Shown here: one piece after another, positions 34,901 through 45,818 of the stretch
Numbering within the stretch: the first letter of the stretch is position 1
How the letters are laid out: the number at the start of each line of letters is the position of its first letter
Assembly (NCBI GenBank): GCA_947685225.1
Contig: CANTUV010000035.1
Span: 46,562,001 to 46,626,000 of the forward strand
Source of the DNA: Garcia nutans
Lineage: Eukaryota; Streptophyta; Magnoliopsida; Malpighiales; Euphorbiaceae
Length of the DNA: 64,000 nucleotides
Direction: 5' to 3'
Made by a program: the position numbers and the translations under genes
The notes under the pieces: model-generated
Told to the model about the DNA's origin: nothing
What the model saw: the letters and a program-made list of their open reading frames with translations, nothing else
Databases searched by the model: none

Positions 34901-35103
34901 AACAGATAGATGTATGGATGGTTTAGAAGCGTACCTGAAGAATGAAAGCTAAATTGCTCTTGTGCTGACTGGAGAGTAACAACAAAAGGATTCTTCTCCC
35001 AAGCCAAAAGAAATATGGTTGTAAAAATAAGAGTGAGCAGAGTGACAGAAAGATGTCTCCCTCTCAATCTAAAACTATTTGCTCCTTTCATCTCTCTACT
35101 CAT
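25118..35103 (-). CDS. TBL: Trichome birefringence-like protein (TBL14-16 type O-acetyltransferase), four exons
   Basis: Exons (minus): 35,103-34,935; 33,446-33,246; 26,402-26,207; 25,946-25,118. All three introns are GT...AG and phases match, giving 464 aa. TBL proteins are Golgi enzymes that O-acetylate wall polysaccharides such as xylan or pectin. Residues about 19-35 form a membrane anchor (LSVTLLTLIFTTIFLLAW). A variable stem follows to about 123. The PMR5N domain (about 125-178) runs from CNYAKGRWVADSRRPLY to YRWQPENC. The GDS motif is G199-S201 (IAFIGDSLGRQQFQ). The C-terminal DCLHWCLPGIPDAWN gives D443 and H446, so the expected Ser-Asp-His catalytic set is complete. Intron 2 (26,403-33,245) is 6.8 kb, inflated by retrotransposons. 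The TBL14-16 assignment is from memory of family motifs; substrate unknown. A four-codon upstream frame (ATG at 35,110) overlaps the start codon. Confidence 0.93.
26207..26402 (-). CDS. TBL: TBL exon 3 (PMR5N domain)
   Basis: Acceptor ACTTTGCAG|TCTGC and donor TGAAAAG|GTTGG, entering in phase 1 and leaving in phase 2. It encodes the Cys/Trp-rich PMR5N domain. Confidence 0.92.
27455..27831 (+). repeat. 5' LTR of the truncated gypsy element
   Basis: Proposed limits TGTTACAGTT ... CCGTAACA, inverted ends TGTTAC/GTAACA, three bases before the primer-binding site. A TATTTAAAC box lies near 27,614. The start is less certain than the end because no 3' LTR remains for comparison. Confidence 0.6.
27835..27847 (+). 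other. Primer-binding site (Met-tRNA type)
   Basis: TGGTATCAAAGCC, one base off the usual TGGTATCAGAGCC. Confidence 0.8.
27855..30059 (+). CDS. Ty3/gypsy Gag-Pol fusion, truncated in RT
   Basis: Open for 734 codons from ATG 27,855. In order: a coiled-coil-like N-terminus; capsid motifs (FPRYDGLEDPLGWLCRCQ, LWYMQLL); a zinc knuckle CFNCEEQFVRGHQC near residue 282; an aspartic protease LVLVDSGSTHSF near 351-362; then RT from CDYRIPLE-like sequence through RLCVDYRELN, FTKLDLLSGYFQV and MPFGLSNAPSTFQ to the catalytic FFDDIL near residue 670. The element-derived sequence ends near 29,980 after KCVFGKNS. The last 20-odd codons read through into antisense copia DNA. RNase H and integrase are absent, so it cannot act alone. 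The lack of stops suggests a fairly recent insertion. Confidence 0.88.
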   Translation: MGDSVQDQLAKLFQLLLAEQQANKDHNEKVEQLHAKLDAMSQKLESTKKGLQSSSAGSQAKSRREKGVSGTSVSENSGGSSIVPKFTKLDFPRYDGLEDPLGWLCRCQHIFRHQQTPEKEKVSLASYHLEGIAQLWYMQLLEDIPDPNWDEFSQQCNLRFGPPIRSNKLGELAKLKQTGSVAEYRNRFEALVSRAGTLTQYQKVQLYLSGLQDSIAVEVELHHPKELVNAMSIFRLYERKLFPRYSAVRDTRRNTFTPEPRANRSVKRLTHEEMEERRKKGLCFNCEEQFVRGHQCKKLFWIDLEETDEARKSNSHPDLEPPKISLNAITGIRNPQSMRLMGSWKGGQVLVLVDSGSTHSFVSAAKVEELDAEVNGQNGLKVNVANGEQLNSPGICKGIPILLESNSFLVDLFVLPLTDFDVVLGVNWLRTLGPILWDFAIMSMSFFQQGHLIELQGMTSSYSSRQSDLNSMLISSDSDVQLQKLLAEFASLFSAPTGLPPSRACDHRIPLEPGAGPMVVRPYRYPHGQKDEIERQCAAMLQQGIIRPSRSPFSSPVILVPKADGSWRLCVDYRELNAKTIKDKFPIPVIDELLEELGGAKFFTKLDLLSGYFQVGMHPSDVEKTAFRTHHGHFEFLVMPFGLSNAPSTFQALMNEVFQPYLRKFVLVFFDDILVFSQSWTEHLHHLRLVFQLLVKNNLFLKRSKCVFGKNSILQLRVLVMELTDKRLTGKQGT
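29980..31153 (-). pseudogene. Copia Gag / protease / pre-integrase remnant
   Basis: Starts MADDKKSSLPITDN at 31,153 and carries the copia capsid opening LDGMNYLAWLRS. Frame breaks follow, then a frame at 30,541-29,980 with a CWKLHGKP zinc-knuckle relic. The protease site is WIIDSRANKYMTG, where the catalytic DSG is changed to DSR. The pre-integrase segment HVPCFPVNLLSVSSITKTLN follows. Decayed and inactive. Confidence 0.8.
31696..31708 (-). other. Primer-binding site (Met-tRNA type) of the copia element
   Basis: Minus strand reads TGGTATCAGAGCC, a perfect match to the usual plant site. Confidence 0.9.
31709..31925 (-). repeat. 5' LTR of the copia element (217 bp)
   Basis: Minus strand starts TGTTGGTAGACAATAG and ends ATTAAAATTAACA, directly adjoining the primer-binding site. 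Confidence 0.8.
33246..33446 (-). CDS. TBL: TBL exon 2 (stem region)
   Basis: Acceptor ...TTGCTTAG| and donor GAAAG|GTACA, both phase 1. It encodes a Ser/Glu-rich low-complexity stem from FVVDAPRGSSP to MSSPNEK. Confidence 0.8.
33447..34934 (-). other. TBL intron 1
   Basis: GT-AG intron of 1,488 bp. It holds a (TG)n microsatellite at about 34,486-34,516. At about 33,875-33,960 a GTTCAAGTCTCC B-box-like phrase could be a worn tRNA-derived SINE. Otherwise nothing is recognised. Confidence 0.75.
34935..35103 (-). CDS. TBL: TBL exon 1 (start codon, membrane anchor)
   Basis: Begins MSREMKGANSF and ends at CTTCAG|GTACGC, phase 1. It encodes the short cytosolic tail and the signal anchor. Confidence 0.85.
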
Positions 35104-35689
35104 AAGTCATAACACACGCCCTTCAAACTTTACACCCTTCGATTACAAGGGCTGATACTAAACATCTTTGGCAACACGCCATCATATCAACTGCTAACAA
35201 CTTAGGAGGCTTCTTCTAGCTGCATGCCAAATGCAAAATAATTATTTTAATACTAATATCTTAATTTCAAGCCCAGAACACAGCATGTGATTTCTTCTCC
35301 TTTGAAAATGATAAACCAGATTAGGCAAGCTTCATTCATTTTCATACTTATTTAATGGAAATTCATAATTTCCTAAATTCCATAGCATAGCCAAATCCCA
35401 CAAGTTCAAAACTTGAATGAAATGCTTAAAATCCAAACATGTAATCTTAAAATCCAAACACATAATCTTTTGCACAATTCAGTTGGATTATTAATCCAAA
35501 CATCGCTGATTTTCCAAATAATTATTTTTCAGCAAGTATAATTTTCATAAAATCCAAATCAGTTGCCTTGGATTTCATACCATGAACATACATTTAAAAA
35601 AAATTAAACGGAAAATAAATAAAATAAATGAAAACTATAAAAAAAAATAAAGGAACATGAAGAAAAATTACAAGTGCCTGATATTAAAT

Positions 35690-35940
35690 AGAAAAATCTG
35701 GTGCAGCCTCCAAATTGATGGTGATGAATGTTGCTTAACCAAGATTCAGATCCAAATGCACAGAGTCTGGGAGTAAGGAAGGAGAAGGAAGAAGAGAGCC
35801 AAGATTTTGTTCAATAATTTTGGTCCAGTTAAACTTTGACACGTGTAAAATGTCGGGGAGTCGTGTGTCATTTCGAGAAATGATAGCGTTAGTTTTGGTA
35901 GCTCGGGATTTATGCGGTGAAGTCACCCTCCTTAAATATT
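35690..35940 (-). promoter_or_regulatory. Candidate TBL promoter or leader region with G-box
   Basis: GC-richer than its surroundings, upstream of the TBL start. It holds a perfect G-box CACGTG at 35,840-35,845 within ACACGTGTC, and a TATTTAAG TATA-like box on the minus strand near 35,932. If that box is used, transcription would start near 35,900 and the leader would need an intron or run about 800 nt to the ATG. Inference from composition and motifs only. Confidence 0.3.
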
Positions 35941-38126
35941 TCCCTCTATTTGAAAAATAAAAATTTCATAAAAACTTAAAATATAGTATCTGAGCGGAAA
36001 ACAGTCAAATCGTGACAAAAGATCAGAAATTTTAAATTTAATTTTAATTATTGAGATTTGCTGCGTACTTAACGTGGATCGAGCAAAAAATGCACAAGCA
36101 ATCTGTAATATTTACTGTTCAGTTTAAATTATTATTATCAACACATGTATTTTTATTAAAAAAATATTAAATTATTTTATATAAAATTATTTAAATAGAC
36201 TAAAATATTCTTGATTAACTTATTAATATTAAAAATATTCTTTCATTTTATTAATTAACTCATTAATATAAAGATATAATTAAAAAATTAATTAATTTTT
36301 ATTAATTTTATAAAGTGATAATATAAATTAGATAAATTTTTTCAGTAAAAATAATAATTTAAACAGAATAAAGTTAGTTTTTTTTCTTTTCTCTCTCTCA
36401 TTAATATTTTTTCTAAATTTTATTATTTAAACCATTGTTAAACTTTATTTAGTTAATAATATTTTTTTATTTTATTTAGTTTGATCTCTCAAAATCTATT
36501 AATTTATATTTTTTTAGCCATAATTGAATTTTTATTTTAGTAATTATTTTTTATATAAATATTTTTTTTTGAAACTATAGGAGATAAATAAATTTATTGA
36601 TATTTGTTGATTTGTATAGAAAGAAAAAGTCTTTGCTAGAAAAATACTATTTGAAACTGTTTATTCTATTTTTGACCTTAGTCAACTCATTTTGACTATT
36701 TTATTCTTTCAATTAAAAATTCTTAATTTTTTTAATGTTATCTTTCTTTTTTATTTCATTTAGAGTAAAATAATCAAAATGAATCTATTTAAAATGAATA
36801 AAATCTAAAATAGAATAAATATATCTAAGGAATATATTTCTACTTAATTTTCTTAAAGGGTATTTGTTTATTGAATTGTCAAGTATGATACTTTATTAAT
36901 ATAATTAAAAATTATTGTAAAAATGATTATTTATTTTATTATTTGTTGGTATGCAATTTTATATTTTAATTCTAAAATTAAGATGTATTTTAATTTTAAA
37001 GAAAAAAACATAATGAATGGAGCATTAATATCATATAGAATGAGCAGGATTTAAACACTTAGTTTATTAAGGCTGTTTATTTAGCCTGCTGGCTTGGTGT
37101 ATCTGATCTAATATGAATAGATCAACTGGATTGGGCTGAATTTCAAAAATAATAAATCGAGCCTCAAGTAAAAAAAAATGAAACTCGATTTATATTCAAG
37201 TCGAGCTTTAGGCTAACTAATATTCCTTCAGACTAATATATATACGGAAATCGAGTGCGTGCTGCTAACCTAGCCCACATCCCTTTTTATTTGGCATGTT
37301 CAAATGCTATAAGTCAAGCTGAGTTAGAGTATTTAGCCTATTAGGCCAACTCAACAAGATACAAGAAGTGGGTGGCCCAACCTAGTCTGAAATGTCAAAA
37401 TAAACAAATGTATGAGGAAATTGCATTATATATTATTTTTTACATTCTATTTTCATTTTTACTGCTTCTATTTTTTTTTCACTTTTATTCTTTTTTATCT
37501 TTTGTTTTTACAAAATTATAGTAGTTTTTCTACCTTTTCTTCATAGTCTTCTCTTTCAAATTAAAGTCATCATCGTCATCTTCTTCTTCTCCATATAAAA
37601 ACATAATAAAACCCTTAGAATTTAGAATTCCCAATTCCTATATTAACACATTTTCTTATTTAATTTTCTTGCCTTTTCTTTCTTAAGTTATCTTTTCTTA
37701 GAAAATTCACATAGGCCTAGAAAAAAAAAAAGAAAGAAAATGTATTGGAGACAAGTTCATCAATGGTGAACCCAAATCACCATTCATGGAGTACAGAAAA
37801 AAAAAAAGAAGGAAAAAGGTCATTGAGAATTTTTTTTCTTTTTCTTTTTCTCCAAACAAAAACAGAGTTTTCCATTTTTCTAATTTCCTTTTTCACTCTC
37901 TCTCTAATGCAAGCGTTTTACAAACTCTGTGATTATTATTATTTCTCTTTAATTTTTAACATCGACACTATTTTCTTACTTGAATTTACTCTCTCTTTAG
38001 ACTAGAGTAGACTATAGGTTATTAAAAGCTCCCAACCTTTTTAACTCTATCTATGGCTTTTATGAGACTAATTAATCAAAGGACATTAATCTATGTGTTG
38101 TTGTTGTTGTTGTTGTTGTTGTTCTT

Positions 38127-38165
<39 letters not shown>

Positions 38166-38788
38166 ATTAAGGCTTGAACTTTTTTGGGGACAACTTGAAA
38201 TTCGAGGTGTTTATGTAGAAGTATTGGTTGTATCAGTTCAATGTATATTATGGTCTACTATTAAGGTTGTTTCATACAAAGAGACATGTAATATGACAAT
38301 CCCTTGAATAAGAACCTGCCATTTCTTGTCTGGGTTTCAAGATTGTGCCTGGTTGTTCTTCAAAAAAGTTTCTAAAGTTTCTTCAAACAGCCTTCTCCAA
38401 GTTTGGTAATCCATGTGTGTCCATACAATTTTTGCTTGAGTTCACTATAGAAAATAGTTTTTCTTTTAAACTAGTTGCATGAGTTAGGAAGAATGAGAAA
38501 AAAAGTAAAATAAAAAAGGAAAATAATTTTATGAGTTATTTACAGATGAGTGTAAAATGGGATTTGAGAATTAGAAATTTTTTTTACATTTTACTTTTCT
38601 TCTCAAAGTTATCTATGAATATTCCATTTGTCTTCTTCTAATAATTGTAGTAAGTTTCCATAGATAACTCATTTAGTGTAATTTTCTTCTTTTAGGGAGT
38701 TAATAAGAGGGGATTTTGTGATTTTGAGATATTTTTGTTGGCAAAAGTTGTAAACTTATTTTTGAATTTAATTATTTAGTATGATATC
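35941..38788. other. Intergenic AT-rich region
   Basis: No gene supported. It has long A/T runs, a short GC-richer patch at about 37,075-37,390 (possibly a worn element), and the (TTG)n tract listed separately. Confidence 0.5.
38096..38166. repeat. (TTG)n microsatellite
   Basis: About 70 bp of TTG units with two small interruptions. A poly-Leu frame across it is an artefact. Confidence 0.95.
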
Positions 38789-39589
38789 TGTAACACTCTT
38801 ATACCATATACACATATAATATATATACCCCATATACGTAAAATTCGCATATAAAATATAAGAATGTCATTGTAATGATCATGAACAACTCCTCATTTCA
38901 ATATTAGTTGTTATCAAAAATAATTTAACCGTTTAAATATAAATGTAATTTATAAATAAATATTTAAAGAAATAATTAAATGTCAAAAATATGAATTTAA
39001 AAGAAATCTTTGGAAATATTCTCCAGAGTTTTGTTTGAAATTTTAATAAATTTCAAAGCAAACAAACTCAACCTGCATTTTAAAAACACTCCCAAAATAC
39101 ATATCTTCACAAAATCCACCATTCATTTTATCAAATTTACATCCAAAAGTTTCTCAGCATAAACAATACGCAATATAAGTACATATACATGACATACATT
39201 GCATAAAATCTTTCCCAAGACTTATTTAATATACAAAAATAATGTTTATAATATTAAAATATATATACATGTATGCATCACTCTCCGAGTTGGTCTGGTG
39301 GTACGCTTAATCTCCAAACTTTAATCTCAGTTTTGATCATATCGGTCTACACTTCCAATTATCTGCACGATACACACTACCGTATTAAGCTTTACAGCTT
39401 AGTGGTACACAATTTAAAACAATATACATGCATAACCAGATATTCTTTCTCATAACAACATTTTACAATATTAATACAAAGCATTTGTTTTCTCATAATC
39501 TATATACACATACATTACACATCCTCACGCACATGCACATTGAGCCCAATAACTCCTGTACAATTAATAAGTCTAGTTATTACAATAAT

Positions 39590-39690
39590 AGTTTCTCGAC
39601 CCAACTCTACTTGGGTCTATTTTAATCTCAATCTCATGACCTAGCTCTACTTAGGTCAAGACATAGTTCTACTCAGGTGTACCAATGATT
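39590..39690. repeat. Short CCAACTCTACTTGGGTC repeats in the family-A slot
   Basis: Three imperfect units (ACCCAACTCTACTTGGGTC, ACCTAGCTCTACTTAGGTC, ATAGTTCTACTCAGGTG). Each is nearly self-complementary: GACCCAA/TTGGGTC and GACCTAG/TTAGGTC. Confidence 0.7.
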
Positions 39691-41460
39691 GCATAATCAA
39701 TCTCAACAATACTGGACAAGTAATTATATAGGGTTAAAAACACACAATAATGTTATAACTTGTCACATTCTCATTATATTTCCTCTTTCTTTCATCATTT
39801 CCACATTTTCTTTCTCATTTCTTGTCACATTGTTCATTTCTCATCTTTTCCATTCATTTTAACATATTTCACATTTAATACATTAAGTCCATAATCATTG
39901 CAACAACCATTCTACAATGGCTCAACATATCGCATTTCATGCTTTTCATATACTTTTACTTAAACCCATGAAAACCAATAACAAAGTGATATAACACATT
40001 CACAAAGTCACAATGTGTTATATCAACAACAATATTATTAAAACAATATTTATTAAATTGTGTACTAACCTCAATTATTACCAAGTTCCAAACCTTAATC
40101 ACCCTCCAACTTTAACTTCACCATTTGCCCTTCTTTACTTCAACTAAGCAAGTTTACTCTTCTCATTTATAAACTATATTAGAAATATTAAAATAGCATT
40201 AGTACCTCATTCTAAGCCATTTTAAATCAATTAACAACATTTACAATCATTCTTTCAAAAAAACCCACCAGACCCCTATTTCACCCTTACTACCTCTTTC
40301 AAACTACCATCAAACCCATTCATTTCAATTATACAACTATAAAATCTTTATTTATATATCAAAATAACATCATTACAAATTATTTTACCAACTATAGTAA
40401 CCTCCATCACAAACCCTAATTTTCATACCCATGCCATAAACCCTAGTTCTACTATAACCAACTCATATCCAATTTATAACCATAAAATCATTTTATCAAC
40501 ATCAAAATAACGTCAAAGCTATCTATTACAACAATTATAAATACCCTTGATGCAAACATCAAGGCAAATCAAGAGGATTGCCCAATATTGAGGCCTGGTC
40601 CAATTACCAAAAGTATTTCCAAGCAATTGAAGACCAACATTCATTATAATATCCCAAAGTATACCCTAAAAGTTTTGGAGTATTTATTGTTGTATTTGGA
40701 TTAAGTGTATTTATTTTAGTGGTAAGAGAAGAGGTTTTGAGTAGAGTGTATATGTTGTATATATTGGGATATATACAACATATACAAGTCAATGTATGAA
40801 GGGTCAAAGGAATTAATTAATTTGAATAAGAGTGAGTGGAAGTGGATGGAGATATTTTGGATTATTTTATTGTATATTGCTTGGTGGAGAGGGTTTTGAG
40901 GAAGAGAGTTGTTGAGAGAGTTGACTTTGCTTTCTTTGTTTTCTTCTTTCCTTCTTTCTTCTTCGTGGCTCATTTTCTTTCCTTTTCTTTTCTTTGTTTG
41001 GCCGACCCTCCATAGCAAGAGAGCAAGAGAGAGATTTGATCTTCCAAACTCAAGATTGAAGGAAGTTTTCAAGTGATCAAGTTGGGAATTTAAGAGTTTC
41101 TTCATCTTTGGTAAGTTTCCCACTTGATTCTTTGATTTTCTTTGAGTTTGTGAGTTGAGGTTATGGTTGATATATGTTTGATTGTGAGATGTTTAAGAGT
41201 GTTTGGTTCAATTGATTTTGGATTTTGGGTTTGGATTGAAGGAAAGAGTAAGTTGTTGGAAGAGAAAGTGTTGTGGTTGTGTTTTGGGTTTGTGGTGATG
41301 ATTATGATTTGTGTTTGATGTATGTTTTGAGTTGTTTTGGTGTTTTTGCAAGTTTGTTATGGTTTTTGAGTGTGTTTAGTTAAGTTTGTTTGAAGTGAAA
41401 AATGGTGGAAGTAAGTGGTTTGTTGGATGTAGTGTTGATGTTGCCGAAATCTGTATTTTT

Positions 41461-41756
41461 GGCCTGACACGCCCATGAGCACGACCAGGTCTTTGGGCAT
41501 GTCAATAGTTCTGTGTTCTTGGATGGGTGACACGAGCAGTGACACGCCTATGTCACTGAGCGTGTCATAGCTACTGTGTTGGTGAAGAATTGACATGGCC
41601 ATGAGCACGCCCGTGTTGTTGGACGTGTCAATGTTTCTGTGAGACAGAATGTATTACATGTCTAGTGACATGCCCGTGGTTCTGAGTGTGTCAAAGCTTC
41701 TGTGTTGTGGAGTTAGGGCACGGTCAGGGACACGCCCGTGTTGTTGAGCGTGTCAT
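41461..41756. repeat. Palindromic GACACGCCC / GCGTGTC minisatellite
   Basis: About five units spaced 50-70 bp apart: GACACGCCCATGAGC-like openings and GAGCGTGTCA closings separated by TTCTGTGTT. A diverged relative of the 4,676-5,035 module at the matching place in a subtype-2 LTR. Confidence 0.8.
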
Positions 41757-42249
41757 GTTTAGAGTTTGCGCTAGTTGGTTCTTAGCTTTATTATCTTATG
41801 TGTATCTCTAAGTGAGTGTGTATGATTACCTTTGGTTTAGATTTTGAAGAAAGTTGAGTTGCCATAATCCAAGTGTTGAAGGATTCTTGGAAGAGCAGTT
41901 TGGTGTGGAGTGAGTTGCTTTTGAGGTAAGTACAAACTTGCATGATTGCATACATTCATATGATTTTGAGATTCAATGCATTTGATTGTGAATGTGTTAA
42001 GTAAATTATTACATTGTTAATACATTTGATTTATGCTATGAATTGCTTTAATGTGAATTGAGATATGATGAAATGTGAAGCCATTGTTATTGGCTATGAT
42101 AGTGCAAATGAAATAATTGGGGCATGGTTGCCTATTTGATTATGGAATATGAAATGAGAAATGAATTGAGAAAGAGATTGATAAAGAGATAATGAAATAA
42201 TTGTGTGCTTAATATGTTATTCAATTTTAAGAGTTCTGGGTTTGGCGGC

Positions 42250-42420
42250 ATGACTATGAATTGCTGGATAGGTGAAAAGACCGGGTCGTAAGCCGAGTCC
42301 AGCTGAAAAATGTGAAATGTGATGTTTTTGGGGTGAAAAGACTGGGTTGTAAGCCTCAAAAACAAATTCTTAAAACTAGATTGAGTGAAAAGACTGGGTC
42401 GTAAGCTCAAATCTAGTTAA
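42250..42420. repeat. GTGAAAAGACTGGGTCGTAAG minisatellite in the family-A slot
   Basis: Three units of about 55-70 bp sharing GTGAAAAGAC-GGGT-GTAAGC. The sequence is unrelated to the repeats in the same slot of other copies. Confidence 0.8.
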
Positions 42421-44716
42421 TTATCCATGGATATATATATTGATGATTGTGATTATGGACCAAAGCAGTAACTCTGAACTTTGAATAACATATTAGTGTC
42501 TTTTGGGCCCATGTTTGTCTTTGTTTCAATGTGAGACATAAATGGTAAAATAATTGAATAAGATAATGAAATGCAATGTTATGAAATATAGTATTGATGA
42601 ATATGATCTCTATTGTTGAAAATATGGCATTGACATTGCATTATGCATATTGTTATTGTGGTTTGTACCACTAAGCCGTTGGCTTAGCGCGATTGTGGTT
42701 CATCGCGCAGGTGACAGGATAGAACCCGAGAGCTCAGTTAGACCGAGTGGAGTCTAGCTTCTGAGGTGTTGATAGAGGGCTTAAAGATCAAAGACAAACT
42801 GCCAAACATGTATAAATTTTATGTTTTGTAAACATGGATTTTTGATGTATATGTATTTATAAATATCGCTACATTTTCCGCTGCGTATCAAATAAACGTT
42901 TTATCTATTGTACTTTATAATATAATTTAAATGTTTTAAGTTTTTTTTCATATCATTGCTAAAAGAAAAGATTTGTTTGTATAGTATATCGTGGCACTCC
43001 TATATTTGGTATACGTATATTACAGGTGTAGTAGTTTACGTAGTGTGCGTATACAGGATATAGGGGTGTTACATTCATAGCTATGTGCAGAGGATTATTT
43101 CTAATTATCTTTGTTCGAGTTATGGAGACAATGTCCAAGAATTCAATTTGGTGTATTTAATTAGGCCTTTGAGCCATGACCTTGCTTAAGCTGAATTGGA
43201 TGAAGAATTACAAGCTCATTCTATGTGTTCTAAACTTCAAAAAGATAATGGGCTTGCACAATACATTAGGCCAACTATACAAGGAGTTTAGCTTCATCAT
43301 TGTGATTACTTAGGCTCCAAGAAGCTTATTTTCATTATGAACAGCCTATGCATATTTGCTTGGGCCTTAAGTAGTTTCTTTCTATCCTACATTCAAGTTG
43401 CTTACTGACCAAGAAGCATCCCCCTTGTCTTGGCCAAATTTATGCCTATTTTTAAGGGATTTGTTTCTTCTTTTTATCTTTTAATTTTTCCTATCTTAAT
43501 AAGGAATTTGGTTTCAAATGGAAGTAGTGTCTTTGACAGAATATTAAACCTATTTAGGTTAGGATTTCTTTTTCCTTTAAATTAGAAATTTGTTATTTAG
43601 GAATTATCATAGCTTGACTGAACCCTAGCCCTATATATATGGGTGTTCAGATTATTTATGCAGATTAGACAAATTTTAACAAAAAAAAAAATCTCTTTTG
43701 ATTTAAGTGAGCTTTGTCTTTCTTGATCATATGCTACGGTGTTTCAACTTGTTAATTAAGTTTTAAACTTGATAAAAAGAATTAATTCTTCCTATTCAAA
43801 ATATTTTTGAAAACTTTGTCAATTGGGTTTAGGTTTCAGTCCTAAGATTAATTGAAACGTGTTTCAAGGTTTTTTTGACAAACCTTTTTTTAATTACTTA
43901 GGTTTAGCAAGAGTTGGCAGTAGCTTAATGACCAAAAGTTGAGGAAAAAATCCTTAGTTTCTGCGTCAACCCCTATAAAATATTCAAATTCCACATAATC
44001 ACCCATAACCCTAAATTCATCAACTATGTTCATTTCAAACAACCAACAAACAAATCATTACATACTCATCTTTTTAACTTCATTACTAATCTATTTTAAC
44101 AATTTAAAATAACTTTCTCTCTCTATCCATTTCAAACATAATCATAAAATCAAAGAAAACAAAGCTTTAGGAAGAACTACTTACTTGAATCTTGATTTTT
44201 CTTCAAAATCTTATTAAAACCTTAGAAAATCTTGTAATTTCTGGTGTTTTTAGGAAGAAATCTCTCTCCCTCTCTTTAACCTTAAAATTTTAGCCATGGC
44301 TATTAAAACAGGAAGAAGATGGTGTTTTATTCATTTTTCCTCCATTTCCATCCATAAATATTAATTTATTTAATTATTTAATTATTTAAATTTCTTTTAA
44401 TCTCCACCATTAATTTTCTTTCTTCTCTGACTTTTCTTTTTTCTTTTTATTTATTTATTTACTTATTTATTTATTTCCATCTTCTCACTCATAATTATAT
44501 ATATATATATCATTTATTTTTTGTTATATGCTATGTATATGTATATGTAATATACATGTAATATATATTTAATGTATACATCAAATATATATTATGTGTA
44601 TATCATGTGTATATTATACATATATCTTATGTTTCTCTCTTCCAATATATTAACTACCCTCCAAATTAATTATAATTGTTTAACAATATTTAAAATTTTG
44701 CGGGTGTTACAGTATC

Positions 44717-45818
44717 TATCGATATATATTAGTATATGTAAGTATATATTGGTATCTGTTACATATACTTTGATAAAAAAAAATAACAATATATATGGAT
44801 ATATAATTATTTTATATATTTATTTACATATGGGTATATATTATATAACTAGATATAATGAAAAAAATAATGATATATTATTTTAAATATGACCAAATAT
44901 ATGTGGGTATATGTTGCAAAAAAAAAATAATATATGTTACATATATATTGGTATATGTTAGTGTATGTTAGTATATGTTACATATATTTTAACTAAAGAG
45001 TAACGGTATATGTCGGTATATATTATATTAACTAGATATATGAGTTGAATTTGAAAAGAATAACATAATATAACTATTATATATTCAATTATATGTGGGT
45101 ATATATTACATATAACTAGATATATATGTTAAATTTAAAAAAAATAATAGTATATGTCGGTATATATTATATATAACAATATATACTTATTAAAATTTAA
45201 AAGAATGAGAATACAAAAGTGATATGTGTTTAGTTATATATCGATATATATTACATATAAAAATATATACTTGTTAAAATTTTAAAAAATAATAGTTATA
45301 ACTAAAAAATGACATTTTCGTAAGTATAGGATTTGTATTTTTTACAGTATATGTAAGTAGGTGGTGGTATATAAAAGTATATATCAATAAATTTCAGCAT
45401 ATGTTATATATACTTTAACTAGAGAATAATAGTATATGTAGGTGTATATTGATATATGTGGGTGCATATTGGTATATGTAGATATATGTTAGTATATATG
45501 AGTATATATCAGTATAAGTTGGTATAAAAATTTTTTTTATATAATTTTTAAAGTATATATTGAAATTATTTTTATAAATATAAATTAAATAAAATATATT
45601 AATGTAAATAAAAATAAAAATTTTATTTTTAAAATAAGAGTATATTTGAATATATACGAGTATTTGCTACATATAAATTGAAACTTAATATAAATATTTT
45701 TAATTTAATAATTTAATATTTAATATATTAAAAAGCATAGTGTTGTGGCATTAATGGCTAAATACGCTTTTAGGGAGGGGTTGTATTTTTAGCATATTTT
45801 TATATAAAAAAAAGGATA
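44717..45818. repeat. Degenerate GTATAT-rich tract of about 1 kb
   Basis: Long array of irregular phrases such as GTATATGTTAGTATATG, GGTATATATTACATATA and GAATAATAGTATATG, with unit lengths of about 10-30 bp. Very AT-rich; no gene. Confidence 0.7.

Larger units (their letters stand above)
40645..43073 (+). mobile_element. Family-A subtype-2 solo LTR (2,429 bp), innermost of second nest
   Basis: Starts TATAATATCCC (TG start mutated to TA) and ends TAGGGGTGTTACA, with a perfect TSD TTCAT at 40,640-40,644 and 43,074-43,078. It is the same subtype as 3,593-6,766. It has perfect stems CTAAGCC/GGCTTAG and GCGCGAT/ATCGCGC near 42,670-42,710. Confidence 0.88.
40548..43968 (+). mobile_element. Unrelated solo LTR (about 987 bp net), middle level of second nest
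   Basis: Limits TGATGCAAACATC ... CTGCGTCA with flanks ACCCT (40,543-40,547) and ACCCC (43,969-43,973), a TSD with one mismatch. A TATA-like CCTATATATATGGG at about 43,631 suggests plus orientation. It is split by the family-A LTR at 40,645-43,073. No coding remains. Confidence 0.7.
38789..44711 (-). mobile_element. Family-A solo LTR (about 2.5 kb net), outer level of second nest
   Basis: Plus-strand limits TGTAACACTC ... GGGTGTTACA. Flanks are ATATC (38,784-38,788) and GTATC (44,712-44,716), a TSD with one mismatch. It shares the family framework: TATAC-rich end, AAGCTTTACAGCTT stem, GACCCAACTC repeat slot, CAATGGCT stem and CCATGGC in a CTTC-rich zone. It is interrupted at 40,548-43,968. 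Confidence 0.82.

Noticed and set aside
35735..35926. 63-codon minus-strand frame upstream of TBL
   Set aside because: Low complexity and unsupported; better explained as promoter or leader sequence with higher GC.
37745..38005. 86-codon plus-strand frame rich in Phe and Leu
   Set aside because: T-rich low-complexity sequence with no domain or conserved context.
38053..38307. Poly-Leu frame that could look like a membrane or signal peptide
   Set aside because: It is a reading of the (TTG)n microsatellite.
44572..44886. 104-codon Tyr/Ile-rich frame
   Set aside because: Reading of the TATA-rich LTR end and the adjoining GTATAT tract.
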